Positions 1-7,709 of a stretch of DNA of 22,469 nucleotides are shown here, piece by piece (the stretch's first letter is position 1; each line of letters starts with the position of its first letter). This DNA comes from CAYVUV01 sp964455095 (GTDB taxonomy: Bacteria > Desulfobacterota > Binatia > HRBIN30 > CADEER01). Position numbers and translations under genes: made by a program. Below the pieces are notes generated by a model. It was given only the letters and a program-made list of their open reading frames with translations, made no database searches and had not been told where the DNA came from. Where the stretch lies: contig CAYVUV010000323.1 in assembly GCA_964455095.1 (NCBI GenBank), positions 1 through 22,469 on the forward strand, given 5' to 3'.

Positions 1-1
1 G

Positions 2-208
2 GGCGCGCTCGATGGCGCCGCCCGCCTATCGCAGGCTGGACTGGACAACATTTCCCGCGCAGCGCAAACGGCCCCGGTGCTGCTCGGACTCGACCTGGAA
101 CACATCATTACCGATTTTCGCCGCTACTTTGGTCCGCTCGACGCACGGGTGCTACCGCCGCTCGACGCATCCGTGCCGACGTTGCTGCCATGTGGTACGG
201 GCGCGTAG
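2..208 (+). CDS. C-terminal end of an unrecognised protein (5' cut by window edge)
   Basis: An open frame enters from the left edge and ends at TAG 206-208, giving the last 68 residues. The composition looks like real protein: mixed hydrophobic and charged residues, including GLDLEHIITDFRRYFGPLD and then PPLDASVPTLLPCGTGA at the end. The two other forward frames read as Arg/Pro/Ala-rich shadow sequence. I do not recognise the family, and no catalytic motif is visible in the fragment. It lies 105 bases upstream of the RNase E/G gene on the same strand and could share its transcript. A hairpin lies in between (213-249). Confidence 0.5.
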   Translation, partial: GALDGAARLSQAGLDNISRAAQTAPVLLGLDLEHIITDFRRYFGPLDARVLPPLDASVPTLLPCGTGA

Positions 209-212
209 GAAC

Positions 213-249
213 CGCGGTGTCACGCGACATCGCGACCGCGCACACCGCG
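213..249 (+). other. Hairpin in the leader of the RNase E/G gene
   Basis: CGCGGTGT (213-220) and ACACCGCG (242-249) form an 8-bp inverted repeat. Inside its loop, CGCG-ACAT-CGCG (223-234) can form a smaller stem. No T-run follows, so it is a poor intrinsic terminator. It sits 65 bases before the RNase E/G start. RNase E genes in gammaproteobacteria are autoregulated through 5'UTR structure, so a regulatory role is possible but only inferred. Confidence 0.3.
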
Positions 250-313
250 CCGCGCCGGCAGCAGGCGCAGTGGACTGGTTGGGGGGGACGGCGGGTTGGT
301 GGGAGGAGTGTCA

Positions 314-2776
314 ATGCGCAAGATCATGCTGATCAATGTGACCCACTCGGAGGAGAGCCGGGTCGCAATCATCAGCGACAAGGTACTGGACGCGTTTGAG
401 ATCGAATCGCTGAGTCGCGAGCACCTCAAAGGCAATATCTACAAAGGCACCGTGCACCGGATTCATCCGGCGCTCGAAGCCGCGTTCGTCGATATCGGGG
501 CGGAGCGCGATGCGTTCCTGCCGCTGGACGAGATCTGCTTCCGCAATCTCGCCCATCCGCCGGCCAACGGGCACAACGGCCAGAACGGCCATGCCACCGA
601 CGAAGGCGGCGAAGGGCGCAAGAAGCGACGCATACGCGACTTGCTGCGCCCGGGCGAAGAGATCCTGGTACAGATCGCCAAGGAGCAATTCGCCAACAAG
701 CCGCCGACGCTGACGACCTTCTACTCGTTGCCCGGCCGCTACCTGGTGCTGCTGCCCGGGTCGGACGACACCGGCATCTCGCGCCGCATCGAAGGCGACG
801 AGCGCGTCCGCCTGCGGCAGTTGATCAACGACCTGCAGCCGCCGGAAGGCTTCGGCTTGATCGTCCGCACCGCCGCCGGCGTCGACGAGGACACCGGCGA
901 GCTGTCGCGCGACATGTCCTATCTGCTGCGAGTGTGGGACAACGTGCAGAACGCCGCCAAGAACCGGCGCGCCCCGGCGCTGCTCTACCGCGAGCACGAC
1001 ATCGTGCTGCGCACCATCCGCGACTTCTTCACGCCCGACATCGACGAAATTCACATCGACAACGAGGAAGTCTTCCAGCGCGCGCGCGACTTCCTGCGCG
1101 ACGTGATGCCGGGCAAGGAACATGTCCTGCGCCTCTACCAGGGCGAGCAGCCGATCTTCTCCGCCTTCGACGTCGAGTCGCAGATCGAGTCGATCTTCAA
1201 GCGCCGCTTGCAGCTGCGCAGCGGCGCCAGCATCGTCATCGACGGCACCGAGGCGTTGACGGCGATCGACGTCAACTCGGGCGGCTCGGTGCGCGGCCAC
1301 AATCCGGAAGAGACCGCCTTCCGCACCAACCTCGAGGCAGCCAACGAGATCACCCGCCAGATGCGACTGCGCGACATCGGCGGCCTGATCGTCATCGACT
1401 TCATCGACATGCGCGAGGCCTCGCACATCCACGAGGTCGAGCGCGCCGTGCGCGACTCCATGCACCAGGACAAGGCCCGCCACGAGGTCGGTCGTATCTC
1501 CCGCTTCGGCCTGATGGAGATCTCCCGCCAGCGCCTGCGCCCCGCCGCGATGGCCACGACCTACGCCGCCTGCCCGATGTGCGAGGGGCACGGCGCCATT
1601 CGCACGACTGAATCCGCCGCCCTGGTCACGCTGCGCAAGATCCACAATCGCGTCGCCATCGGCGACGTCGGCACGCTGCGCGTCGCGCTGCCGAGCGCCG
1701 TGGCGCTCTACCTGCTCAATCAAAAACGCGACGAGCTGGCGCGCCTCGAGCAGCGCTACAACACCCGCATCCAGGTCAATCTGAGCGAGCAGCTCATGCC
1801 CCATCAGGTCGAGATCGAAGCGCGCCCGCGTCCCGTGCCGCCCAAGCCGGCCGCCACCGTCCAGCCCGGCGCCGCCGCGATCGTCGAAACGCCCGCCAAG
1901 GCGGCCGCTCCCACGGCGGCCGACCCCAAGGTCGCCGCCAGCCCCAACGGCACGGGCAAGAAGAAGCGCCGCCGGCGCGGACGCCGCCGCGGTACCGGGG
2001 GGCGCGCCGCCGCCGCCATCGGCGAGATGCTGTCGGATCTCGGCCACACCCTCGGCCTGTGGGTCGGTGGGGCCCCGATGCCTGCCGAGCCGGTCGAGCC
2101 GGAAGAGCCGACCGAGCTCGCAGACGACGAGGAAGACGACGCGACCGAGAGCGCCGCCGTCGAAGCAGCCCCAGCTGCTCCCAGTGGAGCCGAACCAGTG
2201 GCTGTCCCAGTTGTCGCGCCGCCTGGCGGGCAGTCAGCGCGGCCCGAGCGCCCGCAGGATCCCAACCGTTCACGCTCGCGTCGGCGCGGCCGACGCCGCG
2301 GCGGTCGACGCAGTGATGCTGCCGGCGCCAACACGCCGCAACCGGGGCATCCGCAAGGGCCGCGCGACCAGCAACGCCAGGAGGCCCACGTTGCCCAACC
2401 TGTCGCCGCGGTCGCAGCCACGGCACCCGCACCGCCGCCTCCCACTCCCCGCGCGGTAGAAGTCGCCGCGCCGCCGGCGCCGCAACAGCCACCGGCGGCT
2501 ACGGCACCGCCACCGTCGCCGAGCCGGTCGCGCCGCACGCGGTCGGGAGGTCGGCAGAAGGCTGCGGCCGACGCCGCATCGAGCACAGCTGGGACGGACA
2601 GCGCTCCCACACCAGCCGCCGCCACCAAGCGGGCGCGCACGCCGCGCAAGCCCGCGGCGGAGAAGCCGGCCCGCCCGAAGAAGAAGGCTTCCGATACGGC
2701 GAAAGAGCCGAAGGCGGCCAAGGCGCCGCGCAAGCGGGCGCCGGCGAAGAGCAAGCGTCCAACCGCGGCTGAATGA
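314..2776 (+). CDS. rne: Ribonuclease E/G family endoribonuclease with long basic C-terminal tail
   Basis: Single-strand-specific endoribonuclease for mRNA decay and rRNA/tRNA maturation. The ATG at 314 is chosen because GGGAGGAG (301-308) lies 5 bases upstream; an in-frame TTG at 296 has no such site. The product is 820 aa. An S1-like domain (about 36-127) is interrupted by a hydrophilic His/Asn/Gly-rich insert (about 80-107). The DNase I-like catalytic part carries Asp319 in ALTAIDVNSGG and Asp362 in GGLIVIDFIDM, matching the magnesium ligands of E. coli RNase E. C420-P-M-C423 is the zinc-link motif that supports oligomerisation. A small domain follows to about 510. The remaining roughly 300 residues are Ala/Pro-rich and disordered, with Arg/Lys clusters such as KKKRRRRGRRRG and SRSRRRGRRRGGRRS, probably binding RNA or partner proteins. 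RNase E rather than G is favoured only by this tail. Confidence 0.93.
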   Translation: MRKIMLINVTHSEESRVAIISDKVLDAFEIESLSREHLKGNIYKGTVHRIHPALEAAFVDIGAERDAFLPLDEICFRNLAHPPANGHNGQNGHATDEGGEGRKKRRIRDLLRPGEEILVQIAKEQFANKPPTLTTFYSLPGRYLVLLPGSDDTGISRRIEGDERVRLRQLINDLQPPEGFGLIVRTAAGVDEDTGELSRDMSYLLRVWDNVQNAAKNRRAPALLYREHDIVLRTIRDFFTPDIDEIHIDNEEVFQRARDFLRDVMPGKEHVLRLYQGEQPIFSAFDVESQIESIFKRRLQLRSGASIVIDGTEALTAIDVNSGGSVRGHNPEETAFRTNLEAANEITRQMRLRDIGGLIVIDFIDMREASHIHEVERAVRDSMHQDKARHEVGRISRFGLMEISRQRLRPAAMATTYAACPMCEGHGAIRTTESAALVTLRKIHNRVAIGDVGTLRVALPSAVALYLLNQKRDELARLEQRYNTRIQVNLSEQLMPHQVEIEARPRPVPPKPAATVQPGAAAIVETPAKAAAPTAADPKVAASPNGTGKKKRRRRGRRRGTGGRAAAAIGEMLSDLGHTLGLWVGGAPMPAEPVEPEEPTELADDEEDDATESAAVEAAPAAPSGAEPVAVPVVAPPGGQSARPERPQDPNRSRSRRRGRRRGGRRSDAAGANTPQPGHPQGPRDQQRQEAHVAQPVAAVAATAPAPPPPTPRAVEVAAPPAPQQPPAATAPPPSPSRSRRTRSGGRQKAAADAASSTAGTDSAPTPAAATKRARTPRKPAAEKPARPKKKASDTAKEPKAAKAPRKRAPAKSKRPTAAE

Positions 2777-2783
2777 TCGCACT

Positions 2784-2810
2784 GGCCGGCTCGCCCGCGG
2801 CGAGCCGGCC
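2784..2810. terminator. Bidirectional hairpin between convergent genes
   Basis: A perfect 12-bp stem, GGCCGGCTCGCC (2784-2795) and GGCGAGCCGGCC (2799-2810), with a 3-base loop. It lies between the RNase E/G stop (2776) and the stop of the convergent membrane-protein gene (2814). It is symmetric and has no T-run on either strand, so it may act as an RNA 3'-end stabiliser as well as a terminator. Confidence 0.6.
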
Positions 2811-2813
2811 GGA

Positions 2814-3518
2814 TCAGCCGCCCGCGCGGTAGCGAAAGATGCGCGAGCGCCGCGAGCTGCCGTTGAGCTCGATGAACAGCAGCCCGCGCACGACCATCGC
2901 GAAGTAGACGAACAGCGCCACGACCGCCATTTTGGCGACGTACAGGGGCAGGTTGGGCGCCGGCACGATCAGCAGCGCGCCGAGGCCAACCAGCAGGACG
3001 AGGTTGGGCGGAAACCACTCGATCCAGTTGTCGGCGATGAAGCGATAGCTCTCGGCGAGCAGGGCCAGGGCCGCGTGATGACCGAGGTAGATCAACTCCG
3101 GCGCGGCATTGAACAGCACGAAGATGAGAATCGAGATGCAGAGCGAGATGATCGCCCCCTGCGGCAGCGGCGCCAACGCCGGCCCGACGAGCATCCAGAA
3201 GATGAAGAGGACGAAGTTGATCTGCACGACGTCCCACAGGTAGGCGCCGAAGCTGCGCCGAAAATCCTCCAGAGACACGCGCGAGGTGCGCACCATCATC
3301 TCGACGAGGTAGAGAAACGAGCCGGCGCACGCCGCCCATATGAGGCTCGAGAGCAAGCCGCCGATCAACCCGAGGCGAAAGAGCAGCGGCGGCGTCACCG
3401 TGAGAATCGCGCCGTAGGCGAAGACCGAGCCCAGCACCGGCCAGTTGCGCAGCACCAGCGCCGCGGCGCGCGCCACGGCGCGCCGATAGAGATCCAAGGT
3501 AACGGTGAGCCCTTCCAT
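2814..3518 (-). CDS. Polytopic inner-membrane protein of unknown function
   Basis: A 234-residue product with about five or six hydrophobic helices: roughly residues 25-50, 50-70, 95-120, 120-140 and two near 170-210. The C-terminus is short and basic, ending RRSRIFRYRAGG. An amphipathic, Arg-rich N-terminus precedes the first helix, and no signal peptide is apparent. The ATG at 3518 is preferred over an upstream in-frame start at 3581 because the extra residues are hydrophilic and overlap thiO. The ribosome-binding site is weak. It starts 16 bases after thiO ends on the same strand, so the two are probably co-transcribed. I do not recognise the family. The pattern resembles small DUF-type integral membrane proteins, but no transport or enzymatic motif is visible. 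Confidence 0.7.
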   Translation of the reverse strand: MEGLTVTLDLYRRAVARAAALVLRNWPVLGSVFAYGAILTVTPPLLFRLGLIGGLLSSLIWAACAGSFLYLVEMMVRTSRVSLEDFRRSFGAYLWDVVQINFVLFIFWMLVGPALAPLPQGAIISLCISILIFVLFNAAPELIYLGHHAALALLAESYRFIADNWIEWFPPNLVLLVGLGALLIVPAPNLPLYVAKMAVVALFVYFAMVVRGLLFIELNGSSRRSRIFRYRAGG

Positions 3519-3534
3519 TGGCGAGCGCGGGACT

Positions 3535-4671
3535 CTATCGGCCGTCCGGAAGCGGGTCAACGCAGGCCGCCGGCGGCCCAAAGCGCTCCGGCCGCAGCGG
3601 CTCGAGGACAGCGGGCGTTTCGCCGCGCAGCAGCGCCAGTACCAGCCGCGCCGTCAGCGGCGCGAGGAGAATGCCGTCGCGGTAGTGCCCGGTGGCGACC
3701 AGGTAGCCCGCAACGGCGGGATCGCGGCCGATGATCGGCAGGCCGTCGGGCGTCGCTGGTCGCAGGCCGCTCCAAGCCCCTGCGAACGGCAGTGCGCCCA
3801 GGGCCGGCGAGAGCTCGAGACCGGCGGCGAGGATCTGCCCCAGCCCGCCCGCCGTGACACACTTGGCGTAGGCGGCGCGCTCGAGCGTGCTGCCGAGCAG
3901 CACGCGGCCATCGCGGCGCGCCACGGCGTAGCCGCGCGGCGAGTCGATGGCGTGCCGAAACGGCGGCCGTACGGCTTGCAGCACCGCGATCTGACCGCGC
4001 ACCGGCTCGATCGGCAGCGGGGTGCCGCCCGCCAGCGCCGCCGCCCACGCCCCGGCGGCGTTGATCGCCACATCGCAGGAGATACGCCGCAAGGCGGTGT
4101 GCAGGCCGTGCACGCGCCCGCCCTCGACGCCAACCGCAAGCACTGCCTCGTCCTCGAACACCGCGCACTCGGCGCGCCGCGCCGCCTGCGCGCAGGCCTG
4201 CGTCAGGGCCGCATTGTCGACCCGCCCGTCGAGACCGAAGCGCGCCGCCGCCCGCACGCGCACCGACAGCCCCGGCTCGAGCGCGCGCGCCGCGTCGGCA
4301 CCGAGCATCTCAGCGGGAAATCCCGCCTCCGCCTGCCAGGCGCAGCGCGCCGCCAGCGCGTCCTCCTCGCCCGCGTCGAAGGCCAGCGCCAGCGTGCCCG
4401 CGCGCCAGAACTCGACGTCGATACCCGACTCATCGCGCAGCGCGGCCAGCCACGCGGGGAACAACGCCCGACTCTCGGCGCCGAGCCGCAGCATGACCGG
4501 GCTGTGCGTGTCGGCCTGCACGCCGAGCATCCCGGCCGCCGCGCTCGAGGCCTCGCCGCCGACCCGCCCGCGCTCGAACAGCGCGGTGCGGAACCCGGCC
4601 TGCGCCGACTCGCGCGCCACCGCACAGCCAATCAGACCGCCGCCGACGATGGCGATGTCGTATCGTTCCAT
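3535..4671 (-). CDS. thiO: Glycine oxidase ThiO, FAD-dependent
   Basis: Predicted FAD-dependent amine oxidase (DAO family) that converts glycine to iminoglycine (dehydroglycine) for thiazole synthesis in thiamine biosynthesis. The 378-aa length fits ThiO. The N-terminal dinucleotide-binding motif is MERYDIAIVGGGLIGCAVA, with GGGLIG at residues 10-15, followed by FERGRVGGEASSAAAGMLG. This SSAAAGMLG stretch is typical of the ThiO/DadA group. Near the C-terminus, GLRPATPDGLPIIG and ATGHYRDGILLAP supply the Arg residues expected to bind the substrate carboxylate. The ATG at 4671 is chosen because the GxGxxG motif must lie close to the N-terminus. Other thi genes are not adjacent; the downstream partner is a membrane protein. 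It is divergent from the MetE-like gene, with 87 bases between the two starts. Confidence 0.85.
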   Translation of the reverse strand: MERYDIAIVGGGLIGCAVARESAQAGFRTALFERGRVGGEASSAAAGMLGVQADTHSPVMLRLGAESRALFPAWLAALRDESGIDVEFWRAGTLALAFDAGEEDALAARCAWQAEAGFPAEMLGADAARALEPGLSVRVRAAARFGLDGRVDNAALTQACAQAARRAECAVFEDEAVLAVGVEGGRVHGLHTALRRISCDVAINAAGAWAAALAGGTPLPIEPVRGQIAVLQAVRPPFRHAIDSPRGYAVARRDGRVLLGSTLERAAYAKCVTAGGLGQILAAGLELSPALGALPFAGAWSGLRPATPDGLPIIGRDPAVAGYLVATGHYRDGILLAPLTARLVLALLRGETPAVLEPLRPERFGPPAACVDPLPDGR

Positions 4672-4758
4672 GCGCTGCGATTCTCGCAGAGCGCGGGGAG
4701 CGCGCAAGGTTTCTTGCTGTGCCAGCAGCGAGCAGATATGGTGCCGCCCTGACCAGCC

Positions 4759-5709
4759 ATGCGGATCGTTCTCGCCAACCACAGCAGTTACCCAGCGGCC
4801 GCTGTCGCCTCGGACTCCGAGCCGAGCGCGGATCGGCGCGCCCGCATCGCTGAGGTGGTCTCCGACCAGGAGGCCGCGGGCCTCGACCTCGTCACGGATG
4901 GACAAGCCGCCGCGACCGATCCGATCTCGCACCTCATGCGACAGCTCGGCGGCGTCCGGCTGGCCGGGCCGCAGCGGCTCGCCGATACTGGAATCCGCTA
5001 TCTCCAACCGGTGGTGGAGGCGAAGATCCGGCGCCGGCAGACCTCGCTGGTCGATGAATTTCTGCTCGCGCGCCAGGTCGCGGCGCGCCCCGTGAAGGCC
5101 GTCCTCGTCGGGCCCTACACCCTGGCGCGCCGCTCGATCATTGCCACGACAGCGTATCGCGACGCCGCCGATCTGGCTGCCGACCTCAGCGGCGTCCTGG
5201 CGGCCGAGATCGGCGATCTGGTGCGAGCCGGCGCGGCAGTCATTCAGATCGACGAACCGGCGATCCTGCGCCGGCCCGAAGACATCCGCCTGCTGCGCGA
5301 GCTGCTCGAGCCGTTGCGCGACGCCGCCGGCGACGCGGCGCAACTCGCGGTCGCGACCTATGGCAGCGACGCGGAGCCGCTATATGCGCAGCTCAATTCG
5401 CTGCCCGCCGACATCATCGCCCTCGATTGCACGGTCGGCCCGCAGGTCATCGATGCCATCGCCGACACGGGGTCGGGCAAGGTCCTCGCGCTCGGCCTGA
5501 TCGGCGGCGCGGATGCGCCGCTCCCCAGCCCGGACCATGTCGCGCAGCTGCTCGGACGGGCGCTCCACCGCTACGTGCACGACCGCATCTACCTGCAGCC
5601 GTCCTGCGGGCTCGGCCACCTGCCGCGCGCTCGGGCCCGCGCCACCCTCGATGTGTTGGCGGCCGCCCGCGCGCATTTGATCGGAGAGCTCCATGCGCAG
5701 GCGAGCTGA
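4759..5709 (+). CDS. MetE-fold protein (cobalamin-independent methionine synthase-like)
   Basis: A 316-residue single-domain protein of the UROD/MetE-like superfamily. Recognisable motifs are GLDLVTDGQ (41-49), VLVGPYTLA (115-123), VIQIDEPAI (161-169) and QPSCGLGHLPRARA (280-293). Full-length MetE is about 750 aa with two such barrels. The segment TYGSD (200-204), LPADIIALD and ALGLIGG resembles the N-terminal, non-catalytic barrel of MetE (TYFxS, LPVxGLxxD, xGxIxGRN). The His-x-Cys zinc pair of the catalytic barrel is not seen: the aligned position reads LAVATYGSD. Only Cys283 of PSCGL remains. Methyl transfer from folate to homocysteine is therefore doubtful. The start is bounded by an in-frame TGA at 4750. 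No clear ribosome-binding site precedes the ATG. An acetyltransferase gene follows after 30 bases. Confidence 0.75.
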   Translation: MRIVLANHSSYPAAAVASDSEPSADRRARIAEVVSDQEAAGLDLVTDGQAAATDPISHLMRQLGGVRLAGPQRLADTGIRYLQPVVEAKIRRRQTSLVDEFLLARQVAARPVKAVLVGPYTLARRSIIATTAYRDAADLAADLSGVLAAEIGDLVRAGAAVIQIDEPAILRRPEDIRLLRELLEPLRDAAGDAAQLAVATYGSDAEPLYAQLNSLPADIIALDCTVGPQVIDAIADTGSGKVLALGLIGGADAPLPSPDHVAQLLGRALHRYVHDRIYLQPSCGLGHLPRARARATLDVLAAARAHLIGELHAQAS

Positions 5710-5739
5710 ACGCAACCGCCCGATGAGAGGGAGGACGCC

Positions 5740-6525
5740 GTGAGCGAGCAGACCGCTCGCCTGCTGGCGCCGCTCGAGTTGGCGGGGCTCAACATCGTCG
5801 TGCACGCAGCGCCGGAGTTCGGGGCCACTGCCGCCGACGCGGCGGCGATATGCCAAGCGCTCCTCGACTGCGTTGGCCCGCACGGCACCATCGTCATGCC
5901 GGCGTTCACGTACACGCGCACGTTGCTGGTGCCGGGGGCGACGCCGGTGCCGTTCCATTCCGATTTGCCGGTGAGCGAGGACGTCGGCGCCGTCGCCGAG
6001 GCGTTCCGCAAGCTGCCCGCCGTGTTGCGCAGCAGCCATCCGTCGCACTCGTTCACCGCGATTGGCCGCCAGGCGGGCCTGGTGCTGTCCACCCAGCGCG
6101 ACAACAATCCGCTCGGGCCGATCAAGAAGCTCAACGTCATGCGCGGACACGTGCTGCTGCTCGGCACGACGCTGCGCGACTGCACCGCGTTGCATCTCGC
6201 CGAAGAGACCGCGCCCCTGCCCTATCTCGGCCGCGGCAGCGCCGTGCGCATCAACGTCGGCGGCTATCAGGAGCGCGTCGTCGTCGAGCAGGTGCCCGGC
6301 TGCAGCGCGGCGTTCGACCGGCTGGAAGAGCGGCTCGACCCCACCCAGGTGGTCAGCACGGCGTTGCCGCAGGGCCTGGCGCGCAAGATCCCGATCCGTT
6401 ACCTGGTGCGGCTCGCCGCTGCGGCGCTCGCCAACGATCCCGCCGCGCTGATCTGCGAGCGCGCCGACTGCCCCAGCTGTACCGTCAAGCGGGCCGCGGT
6501 GCGCGACAGCTCGCACGCCGCCTGA
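5740..6525 (+). CDS. AAC(3)-type aminoglycoside N-acetyltransferase family protein
   Basis: Acetyl-CoA-dependent acyltransferase of the Antibiotic_NAT (AAC(3)/YokD/FrbF) family, 261 aa. Family features in order: VGPHGTIVMPAFTYTR (45-60), LRSSHPSHSFTAIG (96-109), NPLGPIKKL (123-131), VLLLGTTLRDCTALHLAEE (138-156, with the conserved His and Glu of HLAE). The C-terminus carries C239-E-R-A-D-C244-P-S-C247, a Cys cluster that could bind metal. The GTG at 5740 is chosen for the AGAGGGAGG site at about 5726-5734. It is very likely co-transcribed with the MetE-like gene. Members of this family act on aminoglycosides, on biosynthetic intermediates or on unknown amines. Nothing here shows antibiotic resistance, and the chromosomal context argues for a metabolic substrate. 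Confidence 0.82.
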   Translation: MSEQTARLLAPLELAGLNIVVHAAPEFGATAADAAAICQALLDCVGPHGTIVMPAFTYTRTLLVPGATPVPFHSDLPVSEDVGAVAEAFRKLPAVLRSSHPSHSFTAIGRQAGLVLSTQRDNNPLGPIKKLNVMRGHVLLLGTTLRDCTALHLAEETAPLPYLGRGSAVRINVGGYQERVVVEQVPGCSAAFDRLEERLDPTQVVSTALPQGLARKIPIRYLVRLAAAALANDPAALICERADCPSCTVKRAAVRDSSHAA

Positions 6526-6527
6526 TA

Positions 6528-6785
6528 TCAACCAATGAGCTCGCGCAGCGCGCGATCGGTGAGATGCACCATGCCCAGCCGGCGGTCGACGTGCACGATC
6601 CCTTCGCTGCGCAGATAGCGCAGCGCACCCGCCACCTGCGAGGCGTCAGCCCGCACCAGCGGGCGCAAGCTGGCCACGGAGAGCGCCCCCGCCGGGCCCC
6701 AGAGCATGCGGCCCGCGACCAGGGCCTTCATGACTCCGAATACCACCTCGGCCCTCGAATGGCCGCGCGCCTGGGCTACTGACAT
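6528..6785 (-). CDS. Small winged-helix-like DNA-binding protein
   Basis: An 85-residue protein. Residues about 35-80 look like a winged helix: LSVASLRPLVRADASQVAGALRYLRSEGIVHVDRR, then a short wing (GMVHLTDRALREL). The pattern of recognition helix, 'LRYLRSEGIV' and a beta-hairpin is typical of MarR/ArsR/GntR-type or replication-initiator-like wHTH folds. The ATG at 6785 is preferred because GGAGG lies just upstream; a longer frame reaches 6815. The stop is 2 bases from that of the convergent acetyltransferase gene. It lies 212 bases downstream of the MerR-type gene on the same strand. No sensor domain is present, so it may need a partner. The exact family is not recognised. Confidence 0.6.
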   Translation of the reverse strand: MSVAQARGHSRAEVVFGVMKALVAGRMLWGPAGALSVASLRPLVRADASQVAGALRYLRSEGIVHVDRRLGMVHLTDRALRELIG

Positions 6786-6932
6786 CTGTCCTCCGCTGCG
6801 GCGCGAGAGGAGCAACCCATATGCCAGTACCGCACGCCGCCATGGCCGTCGCAGTCAGGGCGCCGGCAAGCAGAGAGGGCGCGCAGTTTCTACCGAACCT
6901 CCTGCGGGGCCCCGTTTGTCCGCGCAGGATTG

Positions 6933-6979
6933 CGCAGCGCGGCTGCGGGTCCGAGCGTACGGAATTGGGAGCCGCTCGG
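6933..6979 (-). terminator. Two adjacent hairpins after the translation operon
   Basis: On the minus strand, CCGAGCG/CGCTCGG (6951-6957 with 6973-6979, 7 bp, 15-base loop) begins 18 bases after the MerR-type gene. It is followed by CGCAGC/GCTGCG (6933-6938 with 6942-6947, 3-base loop). No T-run follows, so intrinsic termination is uncertain. The remaining bases to 6786 hold no gene I can support. Confidence 0.3.
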
Positions 6980-6997
6980 CAAATTGCTGACGCGCGC

Positions 6998-7381
6998 TCA
7001 GGCCAGGAGCTTGTATAGGGCCGCGACTTCCTGCTTGAGGCGCATGAGCGCCTCGCGGTAGGTGCGTTCACCAAGCGGCAGCGACATCTGTTCGCGCTGC
7101 GGCGGCGCCGGCGTTGCCGCCGGCTTGACCCCGCCCTTCAGGTGCTTCTTGGCCCCTTCGATGGTGTAGCGCTCGGTGTGCAGCAAACGCTTGATTTCGA
7201 TCAGTGTCTCGACGTCGCGGCGCCGATAGAGCCGGTGCTTCGAGCGGGTTTTCCCCGGCCGAATCATGCTGAACTCGGTCTCCCAGTAGCGCAGCACGTA
7301 CGGCTTGACGCCGACCAGCTTGGCTACCTCACCGATCTTGAAGTACAGCCTATCCGGGAGTTCCGGTCCCGCCGCCGGCAT
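6998..7381 (-). CDS. MerR-family transcriptional regulator at end of the phe/ihf operon
   Basis: A 127-residue DNA-binding protein. The N-terminal MerR helix-turn-helix is clear: YFKIGEVAKLVGVKPYVLRYW (13-33), then KHRLYRRRDVETLIEIKRLL (48-67) and YTIEGAKKHLKG (72-83). A proline/alanine linker leads to a short helical tail (about 107-127) that could be a dimerising coiled coil. There is no effector-binding domain. The arrangement pheT-ihfA-merR is common in deltaproteobacteria-like genomes, where this small MerR protein is usually annotated only by family. It starts 4 bases after the IHF gene stops, with GAGGG upstream, so translation is probably coupled. Targets are unknown. Confidence 0.88.
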   Translation of the reverse strand: MPAAGPELPDRLYFKIGEVAKLVGVKPYVLRYWETEFSMIRPGKTRSKHRLYRRRDVETLIEIKRLLHTERYTIEGAKKHLKGGVKPAATPAPPQREQMSLPLGERTYREALMRLKQEVAALYKLLA

Positions 7382-7385
7382 CGAC

Positions 7386-7673
7386 TCATCCCTCGCGGTT
7401 CATGCTCTTCTTCAGCATGGGGCTGGCTTTGAACCCGAGCACACGCCGGCCGCGGATGGTGATCGTCTCGCCAGTTTGCGGGTTGCGCCCGCGCCGCGGC
7501 TGCTTCTCGTGCACGACGAAATTGCCGAAGCCCGACACCTTCACCTTCTCGCCGCGCTCGAGGTGCTGCTTGATGACCTCGAACACCGAATCCACCACCT
7601 CGCTGGCCTCTTTCTTCGAGAAGCCAACGCGCTCGTGGATGCGCTCGACGATATCGGCTTTGGTCGTCGTCAC
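7386..7673 (-). CDS. ihfA: Integration host factor alpha-type DNA-bending protein
   Basis: A 95-residue HU/IHF-family nucleoid protein that bends DNA as a dimer. The family core is complete: MTTTKADIVERIHERVGFSK at the N-terminus, VKVSGFGNFVVHEK (44-57), then GRNPQTGETI (62-71) with Pro65, the residue that intercalates into DNA. ASPMLKKSMN follows at the C-terminus. Position directly after pheT is the conserved location of ihfA, which supports alpha rather than HU or beta. The start is GTG (7671-7673 on the plus strand reads CAC). The gap to pheT is 36 bases. No partner subunit gene is in the window. Confidence 0.9.
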   Translation of the reverse strand: MTTTKADIVERIHERVGFSKKEASEVVDSVFEVIKQHLERGEKVKVSGFGNFVVHEKQPRRGRNPQTGETITIRGRRVLGFKASPMLKKSMNREG

Positions 7674-7709
7674 CTGGTCACCGGGCTCGAGAAGGTAGCG
7701 CCCCGCCCA

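Noticed and set aside
311..2047. Long minus-strand open frame antisense to the RNase E/G gene
   Set aside because: It reads as Ala/Asp/Val/Arg-rich shadow with no motif, and the plus strand has clear RNase E/G domains.
1960..2760. Repeat array or CRISPR-like pattern in the GC-rich tail of RNase E/G
   Set aside because: The repetition is Ala/Pro/Arg codon bias within one reading frame, with no regular repeat-spacer spacing.
5740..6525. Acquired aminoglycoside resistance gene
   Set aside because: It is embedded in chromosomal context with similar base composition and has no mobile element nearby. Family membership alone does not show resistance.
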